From: a bacterium
GTDB taxonomy: Bacteria > UBA10199 > JACPAL01 > GCA-016699445
NCBI GenBank assembly: GCA_035454885.1
Contig: DATIGE010000077.1
Span: 1 to 53,568 of the forward strand
Direction of reading: 5' to 3'
Length of the DNA: 53,568 bases
Shown piece by piece: positions 37,332-45,491 of the stretch. A program made the position numbers and the translations under genes. Each line of letters opens with the position of its first letter. Within the stretch, counting starts at the first letter, position 1. The notes under the pieces are model-generated. The model saw nothing but the letters and a program-made list of their open reading frames with translations, ran no database searches and was not told the DNA's origin.

Positions 37332-38651
37332 TCACTTTTTTTGGAAGACCTGCCAGCTCTTGAGATAGTTCAAAGCGACGCGCTTCTGGTAATCTTCCTC
37401 TTCCGTCTTGGCGGCTTCGGCCTCTTTCTTCTTTTCGACCTTCTTTTCGAGGTGTCCCGCGAGATCTTTCTCGCTCACGTAACGGTCTTTCGACGCCGGA
37501 GATCCCGTCTGGCGCGGCTTCTGCGCCTCGACCACGACGTCCGGTTTGATGCCCTCGGCTTGGATCGAGCGCCCCTTGGGCGTATAGTACTTGGCGACGG
37601 TGAGCTTGAGCGCCGCTCCGTCCCCCAACTCGAAAATGGTCTGGACCGTCCCCTTGCCGAAGGTCTGCGTGCCCAGGAGCACGGCCCTCTTGTGGTCTTG
37701 GAGGGCGCCGGCGACGATTTCGGCCGCGGAGGCGCTGCCTCCGTTCACCATGATGATGAGTGGATAAGACGGCTCTTTTCCGCTCTTGGTCGCGATCCGG
37801 CGGTCGACCTCGTGGTTGCGGCTCGCGGTCGTGACGATCGTTCCCGACTCGAGGAATTCGTCGCTGACGTCGACCGCCTCGTCGAGCAGGCCCCCCGGGT
37901 TGTTGCGCAGATCGATCACGAGCCCTTTGAGAGGACCCTTGTTCTTCTTCTCAAGGGCGTCCAGATTCTTCCTCAGGTCCTCGTCCGTATCCTCCTGGAA
38001 CGACGCGATCCGGACGTAGCCGAAGCCCCCCTCCTCGAGACTTGAGCGGACGCTCTTGATTCGGATGGTGTCGCGATGGAGGCTGACTTCAATGGGGTCG
38101 CGCTGTCCCTCGCGCAACAGAGTCAGATGCACCTTGGAACCGCGCGAGCCGCGCATCTTGCGGACGGCTTCCGCCAGGCCGATCTCCTTGGTGGAGACGC
38201 CGTCGATCTTGAGGATGCGGTCGCCGGCATGGACCCCCGCCTTTTCCGCGGGAGAACCCTCGATGGCGGTGACGACCGTGAGCACGTTGTTCCTGACCGT
38301 CACCTCGAGACCCACGCCCCCGAAGCGTCCCTCGGTGTCCACCCGAAGTTCGCGGTAGGCTTCGGGCGTCATGAAGACGGAATGCGGGTCGAGCGTGGAG
38401 AGAAGCCCGCGGATCGCCCCGTAGACCAGCTCGCGCCCGTCGGGATCTTCGACATAGTCGTCCTGAACGAGGTTCAAGACCTTCGTGAAGAGATCCAACT
38501 CCTTATAGAGGGACGCGGCCGAAGGACCGCCGGCGGCCTCTTTTCCCTTCTTCTTGGCCCTTGCGGGCGAGGCGATGACGGTCGACAGGATGATGGCGGC
38601 GCACAAGCAGGCGAGCGCGGTCCGAAATCTCAAAAAGGCCTCCAAAATCAT
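37332..38651 (-). CDS. Carboxyl-terminal processing protease (S41, CtpA-like)
   Basis: A periplasmic serine protease of about 439 aa. A signal peptide (FRTALACLCAAIILSTVIASPARA) leads to an N-terminal helical domain (LFTKVLNLVQDDYVED), a PDZ domain (GGVGLEVTVRNNVLTVVTAI...GDRILKIDGVS) and the S41 catalytic domain with LVIDLRNNPGGLLDEAV, the nucleophile in NGGSASAAEIVAGAL and the general-base Lys in GTQTFGKGTVQ. A Lys/Glu-rich tail follows. ATG 38651 gives a normal signal peptide; a longer frame to 38702 is possible but would begin 3 bp from the divergent tkt start. Such proteases often trim murein hydrolases and lipoproteins. Confidence 0.92.
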   Translation of the reverse strand: MILEAFLRFRTALACLCAAIILSTVIASPARAKKKGKEAAGGPSAASLYKELDLFTKVLNLVQDDYVEDPDGRELVYGAIRGLLSTLDPHSVFMTPEAYRELRVDTEGRFGGVGLEVTVRNNVLTVVTAIEGSPAEKAGVHAGDRILKIDGVSTKEIGLAEAVRKMRGSRGSKVHLTLLREGQRDPIEVSLHRDTIRIKSVRSSLEEGGFGYVRIASFQEDTDEDLRKNLDALEKKNKGPLKGLVIDLRNNPGGLLDEAVDVSDEFLESGTIVTTASRNHEVDRRIATKSGKEPSYPLIIMVNGGSASAAEIVAGALQDHKRAVLLGTQTFGKGTVQTIFELGDGAALKLTVAKYYTPKGRSIQAEGIKPDVVVEAQKPRQTGSPASKDRYVSEKDLAGHLEKKVEKKKEAEAAKTEEEDYQKRVALNYLKSWQVFQKK

Positions 38652-38704
38652 CTTCCCATGCCCCGGCCAAAAAGTATAGAGGTCTTGCGAAAGGAACCTC
38701 ATCC

Positions 38705-40528
38705 ATGGCGGCCCTTCAAGATCTGTCCAAGCTCGTTCGTCATCACATCCTCGTCTCCACGACGGAGGCGGCCTCAGGCCATCCCACGTCCTCCCTCTCG
38801 GCGGCGGACCTGATGACCGCTCTCTTCTTCAAATACCTGCGGGCCGACCTGGACCGTCCGGAACATCCGAACAACGACCGGGTGATCTTCTCCAAGGGGC
38901 ATGCGGCCCCGCTTTTGTACTCCCTCTATGCCGCGGCCGGCGTCCTGACGGAGGCCGATCTAATGACCCTCCGCAAGCTGGGCAGCCCTCTCCAAGGACA
39001 TCCCACGCCCGCCTTCCGCTATGCGGAGGCCGCGACCGGAAGCCTGGGGCAGGGTCTTTCCATCGGCGCCGGCATGGCGTTGAACGCCAAGTTCCTCGAT
39101 AAGCTGCCTTACCGGACGTTCGTCCTTTTGGGAGACGGAGAGATGGCGGAGGGCTCGGTCTGGGAGGCGGCGCAGATCGCGGCCTACTACAAGCTCGACA
39201 ACTTGATCGCCGTGGTGGACGTGAACCGGCTCGGCCAATCGCAGGAAACCATGTATGGCCACGATGCCGAGGCCTACTCAAAACGCCTCGCGGCCTTCGG
39301 ATGGGACGTGGTCACGATCGACGGTCATTCCTTTCCCGAGATCGAAAAGGCCTACGAGGCGACATTTGCGGCGAACGGCCGACCCAAGGCGATTGTCGCG
39401 AAAACGATTAAGGGTCACGGCATCTCCTTCCTGGCCGACAAACCCGGCTGGCATGGCAAGGCCCTGTCTCCCGCGGATTTGGAAAAGGCGTTGAAGGAGC
39501 TCGGACCGGTCGACCGGAAACTCAAGGGCCCGGTCCAAAAGCCCCAGGACTTGAAGCCCGCTGCGGCGCCCGTGTCGCCGGCCCCGGCCCCGTCCTATCA
39601 GAAGGGCGACAAGGTCGCGACCCGCAAGGCGTACGGCCAGGCCTTGGCCCGCTTGGTCGTCCAGCATCCCAACCTGGTGGCCATCGACGCGGAGACGAAA
39701 AACTCGACCTTCGCCGAAATCCTCATGGAAAAGAGGAAAGAGAACTATTTCGAGATGTTCATCGCCGAGCAGAACATGATCGGCGTGGGCGTGGGACTCG
39801 CGCGGCGCGGCAAGATCCCGTTCGCCTCGTCGTTCGCAGCCTTTCTGACGCGCGCCTACGACCAGATCCGCATGGCGGCGGTGTCGGAGGCCAATCTCAA
39901 GTGCGCGGGCTCGCACGTGGGCGTCTCCATCGGGGAGGACGGTCCGTCGCAAATGGGATTGGAAGACATCGCGATGTTCCGGGCCGTGCACGGAAGCACC
40001 GTTCTGTACCCGTCGGACGCCGTGTCCTCCGAGGCCTTGGTCGAGGAGATGATCAAGACGCCCGGCATCGTTTATCTCCGCACGAGCCGCCCGGCGACGC
40101 CGGTGCTTTACGATGTTTCGGAAAAGTTTCCAGTGGGGGGCTCCAAGACGCTCCGGTCTTCGGGCCAAGACGCGGTCACTCTCGTCGCCGCCGGCGTGAC
40201 TCTGCACGAATCCCTCAAGGCCGCCGACCTCCTGGCCAAGGACGGTGTTTCCGTGCGGGTGATCGACGCCTATTCCGTCAAGCCGATCGACGCCAAGACC
40301 TTGAGAAAGGCCGCGCAGGAAACCAAGGCCTTGGTCGTGGTGGAGGACCATTGGCCGGAAGGCGGCTTGGGAGACGCGGTCTTGGAGGTCCTGGCCGAGC
40401 AGCCGAAGGTGCCCGTCTACAAAGTGGCGGTCCGCATCCTCCCCGGCTCGGGCAAGCCGGAGGAGTTGGTCGAGCAGGCGGGTCTTTCCGCCGCCGCGAT
40501 TGTCCGAAAGATCAAAGAGATCGTTTAA
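38705..40528 (+). CDS. tkt: Transketolase, single-chain animal-like type
   Basis: A 607-aa thiamine-diphosphate enzyme of the pentose phosphate pathway. It has ASGHPTSSLSAADLM, the ThDP motif (VLLGDGEMAEGSVWEAA...DVNRLGQS), KTIKGHGISFLADKPGWHGK, the pyrimidine domain with the catalytic Glu in FIAEQNMIGVGVGLA and a C-terminal transketolase domain. The motifs (NRLGQS, WHGKAL) and the length of about 610 residues resemble animal transketolase more than the 660-670-residue E. coli enzyme. AAGGA (38691-38695) is 9 nt before the ATG. The 3' end overlaps the convergent homocysteine methyltransferase-like gene by 17 bp. Confidence 0.92.
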   Translation: MAALQDLSKLVRHHILVSTTEAASGHPTSSLSAADLMTALFFKYLRADLDRPEHPNNDRVIFSKGHAAPLLYSLYAAAGVLTEADLMTLRKLGSPLQGHPTPAFRYAEAATGSLGQGLSIGAGMALNAKFLDKLPYRTFVLLGDGEMAEGSVWEAAQIAAYYKLDNLIAVVDVNRLGQSQETMYGHDAEAYSKRLAAFGWDVVTIDGHSFPEIEKAYEATFAANGRPKAIVAKTIKGHGISFLADKPGWHGKALSPADLEKALKELGPVDRKLKGPVQKPQDLKPAAAPVSPAPAPSYQKGDKVATRKAYGQALARLVVQHPNLVAIDAETKNSTFAEILMEKRKENYFEMFIAEQNMIGVGVGLARRGKIPFASSFAAFLTRAYDQIRMAAVSEANLKCAGSHVGVSIGEDGPSQMGLEDIAMFRAVHGSTVLYPSDAVSSEALVEEMIKTPGIVYLRTSRPATPVLYDVSEKFPVGGSKTLRSSGQDAVTLVAAGVTLHESLKAADLLAKDGVSVRVIDAYSVKPIDAKTLRKAAQETKALVVVEDHWPEGGLGDAVLEVLAEQPKVPVYKVAVRILPGSGKPEELVEQAGLSAAAIVRKIKEIV

Positions 40529-41312
40529 ATTCCCGGATGTGCGCGGGAGTCGTCCCGCAACAGCCGCCGATCCACGTACAACCCAATTTCTTGAATCGCA
40601 GGCCCCATCCGGCGAATTCCGCGGGTGAGAGCGTATGGCCCGGAAGGCCGCCGGAAATCCGCGCGGCGAAGGGGCCTTCGTCGGCGCGCCGGAGCGCTTG
40701 GAGGAGCGAAAAGGCGTCTTCGGGCGAAGCGCCGCAGTTGGCGCCGAGGACGTCCGCACCCGCGGAACGGAGCGTGGCGGCGGCGAGTTCCGCCGTTTCG
40801 GGGGTCAGGCGCAGGGGGCGGGCAAGAAGCGCCAGGACCGTGCCGTCCGAAACCTGCCTCGCGGCCGCGGTGGCCGCTTCCGCCTCCGTGAGGGAGGTCA
40901 TCGTCTCGATGACATATCCCGAGGGGGACTCCTTTTCGAGGGCGAGGGCCTGTTCCTTGAAGGATTGGAACATCTGGGGAAACGACATCCGTTTTGCCGC
41001 CTGGCCCAACGGGCCGATCGAGGCGAAGACGCGCCTGCGTCCCGCGGACTGTCTGGCCAGGCGGATCCCCGCGCGGTTGATCGCCTCAAGGCGGCCGGCG
41101 AGGCGGTGGTTTGACAGACGGGGGCGGTTCGCGCCGAAGGTGTTTGCGACAAGGACCTCCGCCCCGGCGCCGGCGTAGCTCCGGTGGATTTCGCGGATCA
41201 ACTCCGGACGGGAAAGATTCAAGGCCTCGAAACACGTTCCGAGGGGAACTCCGTGCGCGAGCAACATCGTGCCCATCGCTCCGTCCATGAGGATGAACTT
41301 AGATTTCGACAT
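40512..41312 (-). CDS. Homocysteine S-methyltransferase-domain protein
   Basis: A 266-aa stand-alone homocysteine methyltransferase domain (as in the MetH N-terminus, MmuM and BHMT). Motifs are DGAMGTMLLAHG, TNTFG-like VANTFGANRPRL, SIGPLGQ and the three zinc cysteines: GANCGA plus GGCCGTTPAHI. It is short for the family (about 300). The methyl donor (methyl-cobalamin, S-methylmethionine or betaine) cannot be told. It overlaps murI by 14 nt as the downstream gene, so the two are translationally coupled even though their pathways are not obviously linked. Confidence 0.85.
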   Translation of the reverse strand: MSKSKFILMDGAMGTMLLAHGVPLGTCFEALNLSRPELIREIHRSYAGAGAEVLVANTFGANRPRLSNHRLAGRLEAINRAGIRLARQSAGRRRVFASIGPLGQAAKRMSFPQMFQSFKEQALALEKESPSGYVIETMTSLTEAEAATAAARQVSDGTVLALLARPLRLTPETAELAAATLRSAGADVLGANCGASPEDAFSLLQALRRADEGPFAARISGGLPGHTLSPAEFAGWGLRFKKLGCTWIGGCCGTTPAHIREFKRSL

Positions 41313-42105
41313 GGTGAATGTTGGTCAGCTCCCGCCCTAAGATCCGTTGCCCCACCCTTTGAAAGCGTTCCGGTGAATCGGTGACGAAGAACTTTCGGAT
41401 GGGCTCCGGATGGGATGCCCGCGCAAGGCCGCGTGCGGCAAGCAGGGAGGCTGTTTCCCGCGCCGTCTCCTCGGCGGAATCGACGAGGGTGATCCCATCG
41501 CCGGCGACCCTTCGGAGCGTCTTCTTGAGCAGGGGGTAATGCGTGCAACCGAGGATCAGGGCGTCGAGTCCCTCCGCGAGGAGGTCCCGGAGATGGACGC
41601 GGGCGACGCTCTCGGCGACGTCGTTGTCCCACCATCCCTCCTCAACCAAGGGAACGAAGAGGGGACACGCGGCGCTCTTGACCGAGAGGTCCGCGTCTTG
41701 CCTCTCAAGACTTTTCGAGTAGGCCCGGCTTGCGATCGTGCCCTCCGTGCCGATGACCCCCACGCGGCGCTTCGCCTTCGTTGCGACCGCACGCAAGGCA
41801 CCGGAAACCCCAGGCTCGATCACGCCCAGGATGGGGATCGGGAACTCCTTTTGGAGGGGCTCCAGGGCGAAGGCCGAGGCGGTATTGCAGGCGACCACGA
41901 CGATCTTGACTCTCTCTTGCAGCAGAAACCGGACGTTTTGAAATGCGTAGCGCGTGACCGTCGAGGCGGACTTTGTCCCGTACGGAACGCGCGCCGTGTC
42001 TCCCAGATAGATCAAGTCTTCATGGGGAAGGATCTTGGCGATTTCCCGGAAAACCGTGAGGCCGCCGATGCCGGAGTCGAAGATGCCGATGGGGCGTTGG
42101 GGCAC
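41299..42105 (-). CDS. murI: Glutamate racemase MurI
   Basis: A 268-aa cofactor-independent racemase that makes D-glutamate for the MurD reaction. The acid-base pair is visible as VVACNTASAFAL and LGCTHYPLLKKTL. The N-terminus has GIFDSGIGGLTVFREI, and YLGDTARVPYGTKS is conserved. The start is GTG 42105, preceded by AAGGA inside the 13-bp block AAGGAAGCTAGTG, which is identical to the murD start region. A 124-bp structured leader separates it from the upstream phasin-like gene. Confidence 0.96.
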   Translation of the reverse strand: MPQRPIGIFDSGIGGLTVFREIAKILPHEDLIYLGDTARVPYGTKSASTVTRYAFQNVRFLLQERVKIVVVACNTASAFALEPLQKEFPIPILGVIEPGVSGALRAVATKAKRRVGVIGTEGTIASRAYSKSLERQDADLSVKSAACPLFVPLVEEGWWDNDVAESVARVHLRDLLAEGLDALILGCTHYPLLKKTLRRVAGDGITLVDSAEETARETASLLAARGLARASHPEPIRKFFVTDSPERFQRVGQRILGRELTNIHHVEI

Positions 42106-42222
42106 TAGCTTCCTTTACGTCCCTTTTCCCTTCAATCCTTAGAGGCAAGGGACGTCCCGAGCCTCATGGTTCTTGTGGTTTCGGGACGAGTCGTAACGAG
42201 CGCTGTCCCGCGGGAAGCGGGA
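42103..42222 (-). promoter_or_regulatory. Structured leader before murI, with murD-leader element
   Basis: Read on the minus strand from 42222: hairpin 1 (TCCCGC-TTCCC-GCGGGA, 42222-42206), continuing for 31 bp in total with one mismatch to the murD leader. Stem A follows (CGTCCCGA 42188-42181 with TCGGGACG 42160-42153), then stem B (ACGTCCCTT as 42155-42147 with AAGGGACGT 42125-42117), then AAGGAAGCTAGTG at the start codon. Stems A and B share 3 nt, so they may compete. No terminator-like T-run is seen. Confidence 0.6.
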
Positions 42223-42229
42223 CCGGAAT

Positions 42230-42571
42230 CTAGCGTCCGGCCCGGCGGCGTTTGTGGCCGCCGTTCAGCTTCTTCTTCATCAGGTTGCGCCCCATGGAGT
42301 CGATCTTCTTTTCGAGCATGTTGATGCGGCGCTCGTAAGAGGAGAGCTGGTTCTTTGAGGGGATGCTCATGGTCTTGAGGGCGTCTTGCACGTTCCGGTG
42401 GATCGTGCGGGCGATTTCGTCCTTGGTCTGGATGACCTTGGCGATGGTCTCCGTGAAGCGACGGTTGTTGAGAAGCTCGTTGATGGTGGCCGACTTGAGG
42501 ATCTGGCCGACGATGTCCTTCTTCAACCTCTCTCCCCTCGCAATCGCGTCTTCGATGACTTCCTTAAGCAT
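42230..42571 (-). CDS. Small phasin-like coiled-coil protein
   Basis: A 113-aa all-helical protein with long amphipathic stretches (ELLNNRRFTETIAKVIQ, SSYERRINMLEKKIDSMG) and a strongly basic tail (GGHKRRRAGR). The pattern resembles phasin-family and granule-associated proteins, which bind polyhydroxyalkanoate granules or membranes. The basic tail could equally bind nucleic acid. ATG 42571 is chosen because GAGGGGG lies just upstream. Function is not established by sequence alone. It is the first gene of a probable unit with murI. Confidence 0.65.
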   Translation of the reverse strand: MLKEVIEDAIARGERLKKDIVGQILKSATINELLNNRRFTETIAKVIQTKDEIARTIHRNVQDALKTMSIPSKNQLSSYERRINMLEKKIDSMGRNLMKKKLNGGHKRRRAGR

Positions 42572-42622
42572 ACGTCCCCCTCGCTGAACAAAAAGAAACA
42601 TTTTTTGGCTTGAACCCCCTGT

Positions 42623-42651
42623 TCACTAATGGAAACGCCGGGGCCTGTCAA
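42623..42651 (-). promoter_or_regulatory. Promoter of the phasin-like gene
   Basis: On the minus strand: perfect TTGACA (42651-42646), a 17-bp spacer and a weak TAGTGA (42628-42623), followed by a leader of about 45 nt to ATG 42571. The strong -35 and the position in the gap shared with the divergent larE gene support it. Confidence 0.5.
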
Positions 42652-42693
42652 TAGCCTCTCACTCGACTTATTCATTCCGAGGAGGCGTCGGGA

Positions 42694-43542
42694 ATGCTTG
42701 ACTTGGGTCCTGATTCCGCACAGTTTTGCGTCATGACTCTGAAGATGGAGAGATTGAGGGAGGGGTTGGGAGGCCTCGAAAACGCGCTCGTAGCCTACTC
42801 AGGTGGCGTGGACTCGGTCTTCCTTCTCAAGACGGCCCGCGACGTCCTGGGAAAGCGCGTCAAAGCCGTCACCGCGATTTCACCCTCTTACCCGACCTAC
42901 GAGCGGGAGGAGAGCCGGTCGCTTGCCCGCGAAATGGATGTCGAGCACGTCGAGATCGACACCTGTGAACTCGACCGGCCGGAGTACCGGGCGAACCGGG
43001 GCGACCGGTGTTATTTCTGCAAATCCGAACTCTACGAGACCCTGGCGGCCAAGGCCAAGGAGTGGGGATTCCGCTGGATCCTGAACGGGGTCAACGTCGA
43101 CGACCTGGGAGATTACCGACCGGGTCTCAAGGCGGCCGAGGAATGGAATGTGAGGAGCCCCTTGGTGGAGGCGGGATTGACGAAACCTGAAATTCGCGAG
43201 CTCTCAAGGGAGCTCGGATTGAGGACCTGGAACAAACCGGCGCTCGCGTGTCTCTCGTCCCGGTTTCCTCCCGGGACCGAGGTGACGGAAGACAGGCTTC
43301 GCCGGATCGACCGAATCGAGACGGCCCTCGTGCGCATGGGGTTCGCGGGAGTCCGGGTTCGCTTTCACGAGCCGATCGCGCGGATCGAGGTCGGGCCGGA
43401 GGCCTTCAACCGTTTTCTCGATCCGGAACTGAGGGCGGAGGTCGACCGCCTCTGCCGCGAGAACGGATTTCTTTATTCCGCACTCGACCTCGCCGGTTAC
43501 AAGACCGGCAGCGTGAATCTGCCGTTGTTCCAAATTACCTGA
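42694..43542 (+). CDS. larE: ATP-dependent sacrificial sulfur transferase LarE-like
   Basis: A 282-aa PP-loop enzyme. SGGVDS (residues 36-41) binds ATP. LarE supplies sulfur for the nickel-pincer cofactor of lactate racemase and related enzymes. Three conserved cysteines are visible, two in DRCYFCKSELY and one in PALACLSSRFPPG. The last is the usual sulfur-donor position, and the three-Cys pattern suggests an iron-sulfur version that need not sacrifice its own cysteine. AGGAGG (42680-42685) is 8 nt before ATG 42694, which decides the start. No larA, larB or larC is in the window. Confidence 0.85.
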   Translation: MLDLGPDSAQFCVMTLKMERLREGLGGLENALVAYSGGVDSVFLLKTARDVLGKRVKAVTAISPSYPTYEREESRSLAREMDVEHVEIDTCELDRPEYRANRGDRCYFCKSELYETLAAKAKEWGFRWILNGVNVDDLGDYRPGLKAAEEWNVRSPLVEAGLTKPEIRELSRELGLRTWNKPALACLSSRFPPGTEVTEDRLRRIDRIETALVRMGFAGVRVRFHEPIARIEVGPEAFNRFLDPELRAEVDRLCRENGFLYSALDLAGYKTGSVNLPLFQIT

Positions 43543-43562
43543 TCCTGTGGCACACTCCTCGT

Positions 43563-44558
43563 GTGCGCATCGGAATCCCCCGCGAAGTAAAACCCTTCGA
43601 GGACCGCGTGGCGATGACCCCGGCGGGCGTCAGGCGTCTTGTGGAGGCGGGCGCGGACGTGTGGATCGAACGCGGCGCGGGACGGAACGCGGGTTTCTCG
43701 GACGCCCACTATCAGGCCGCGGGGGGAATCCTGAAAGCGTCGGCCAGGTCCGTGTGGCAGGCGGACCTGGTTCTGAAGGTCAAAGAACCCCAGCCCTCCG
43801 AGTTCCGTTTTTTCCGCGAAGGGCTGATCCTTTTCACCTTTCTCCATCTGGCGGCCTTTCCCAGGCTTGAGAGGGAACTCAAGAAGAGGAAGGTGAGGGC
43901 GATTCCCTACGAGATGATCCGGGACGAGTCAGGCTCCTTTCCCATTCTCGCCCCCATGAGCGACATCGCCGGATGCCTCGCCGCCCTGATCGGGTCGAAC
44001 TATTTAAGGAGGGACCTGGGAGGCAAGGGGACCCTCCTCACCGCCATCGGATCGGGAGGGACCGGCCACGTGACGATCCTGGGGGCCGGACACGTCGGCA
44101 GGAACGCCCTTCGGGTCGCGCACGGCCTGGGGGCGACCGTGACCGTCTTCGACAAGAATAGGGAGAAGCTGGCCCGTCTCGCGGAGCAGTACGGGGAAAG
44201 GTTCCAGCCGATGAGCGATCCGGGGGAGCTTCCGGAGATCCTCAAGCGGACGGACCTCTTGATCGGTGCCGTCCTTGTGGCGGGTCAGGCGGCGCCGACG
44301 ATCGTCACAAGGAAAATGGTGTCTCTGATGGAAAAGGGATCCGTGATCGTGGACGTGGCGATCGACCAGGGGGGCTGCATCGAGACGATCCGGCCGACGA
44401 CGATCAAGACGCCGGTCTTCCTCAAGTACGGCGTCCTTCACTACGGTGTGACCAACATGCCGTCGATGGTCCCGCGCACGGCGACCGAGGCGCTCGCGCG
44501 GGCGACGTTGCCGCATGTGATTGAGATCTGCCGGTCAGGCTCCTTCCCGGCATTTTGA
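43563..44558 (+). CDS. ald: Alanine dehydrogenase, short C-terminus
   Basis: A 331-aa NAD-dependent dehydrogenase that interconverts alanine and pyruvate plus ammonia. It has the N-terminal signature RIGIPREVKPFEDRVAMTPAGV, LVLKVKEPQPSEF, FTFLHLAAFP, NAD fold TILGAGHVGRNALRVAHGLGA and DQGGCIETIRPTT...HYGVTNMPSMVPRTAT. The family is normally about 370 aa; this protein ends 35-40 residues early, after ATLPHVIEICRSGSFPAF, with no continuation in other frames. GTG 43563 is the only suitable start, and the ribosome site is weak. It follows larE by 20 nt and may be cotranscribed. Confidence 0.88.
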   Translation: MRIGIPREVKPFEDRVAMTPAGVRRLVEAGADVWIERGAGRNAGFSDAHYQAAGGILKASARSVWQADLVLKVKEPQPSEFRFFREGLILFTFLHLAAFPRLERELKKRKVRAIPYEMIRDESGSFPILAPMSDIAGCLAALIGSNYLRRDLGGKGTLLTAIGSGGTGHVTILGAGHVGRNALRVAHGLGATVTVFDKNREKLARLAEQYGERFQPMSDPGELPEILKRTDLLIGAVLVAGQAAPTIVTRKMVSLMEKGSVIVDVAIDQGGCIETIRPTTIKTPVFLKYGVLHYGVTNMPSMVPRTATEALARATLPHVIEICRSGSFPAF

Positions 44559-44609
44559 ATGCCCAGTCCCGCCCTTTTCCATGGGTCCCATCTGCAACCC
44601 TTGGAGGCC

Positions 44610-45419
44610 TTAGGTCCGCCGATACGGTCCAAGGGGTTTGAGGGGCATCGCCGCCGGCAGTCGCTTCAGGAAGGACTTGTTCCGCTCCGCGATGGCCGCC
44701 AGGACCGGATAATCATAGGTGAGGACAGGGTGTCCCAGCGCGAGCATCAGGACCTCGTAGAGCGTGGCGACGTGGCCGAGGCCGGAGTGGCGCAGAAATC
44801 GCCTTTCGGGGGATCCCGCGAGGATCCGTTCCATGGCCTTCACGGTTCGGGCGAATTCTTCCTTCAATCGAAGAAAGCATTCCTTGTTCTGGCACGACTC
44901 GATCGTCTGCCGGACCTCCCAGGCCCGCCTCTCGGCCGCTTCAAAAAGATCGAAGGTGTCTTGCCGCTCCTCCGGAAGCCATCGGCTCGCCCAGGCGGTC
45001 CAAAAGAAGGAGAGAAAAAGGGCCCCGATGACACACGACTCATAGACCTCGCGGGCGACGGGAACGATGCGGGGAAAGACCGCGATGGCCGACCAGAGGG
45101 CCGTGACGCGGACGGTTCTCAGGGCGAGTTCCTTTTTGTGGCACCGCAAGAGACCGGCTTGATCGATCCCGTAACGGCTCAAGGCCGCCTCGCCCCAGGA
45201 CGAGGGCATGCCGAGGCTCGTCGGGTCCGAGGTTTGAAATCGGGTCGAGCCGGTCGGCGGCCACGGATCCCCGCCGCCTCCTTGGCCCCCGTCCCCGCCT
45301 TGGACGGCCAGGATCCCCGGCGCGAGCGCCGGTGCGGCCGGAACGCAGGGCATGGCGACGCGCGCCGCTTCTTGGGCGGCGGTCTGCAAGGAAAGGGGCG
45401 TAAAGGCGGTCGGGATCAT
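44610..45419 (-). CDS. Unknown protein
   Basis: A 269-aa protein I do not recognise. The N-terminal 75 residues are low-complexity (Ala/Pro then GGDGGQGGGGDPWPP) and probably disordered. The rest is helical, with two adjoining hydrophobic stretches (VTALWSAIAVFPRIVPVA and CVIGALFLSFFWTAWA) that could cross a membrane, then charged helices (DLFEAAERRAWEVRQTIE). ATG 45419 is preferred over a TTG 6 nt upstream because GAGG lies 7 nt before it. Last gene of the run after coaX, 72 bp away, so cotranscription is possible. Confidence 0.6.
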   Translation of the reverse strand: MIPTAFTPLSLQTAAQEAARVAMPCVPAAPALAPGILAVQGGDGGQGGGGDPWPPTGSTRFQTSDPTSLGMPSSWGEAALSRYGIDQAGLLRCHKKELALRTVRVTALWSAIAVFPRIVPVAREVYESCVIGALFLSFFWTAWASRWLPEERQDTFDLFEAAERRAWEVRQTIESCQNKECFLRLKEEFARTVKAMERILAGSPERRFLRHSGLGHVATLYEVLMLALGHPVLTYDYPVLAAIAERNKSFLKRLPAAMPLKPLGPYRRT

Positions 45420-45491
45420 AGACAAACCTCAATTCTCTTCGAGGGAATGACTTGTAATGTTTCGAATGATCGCGGCGTCAGGAAATTACTT

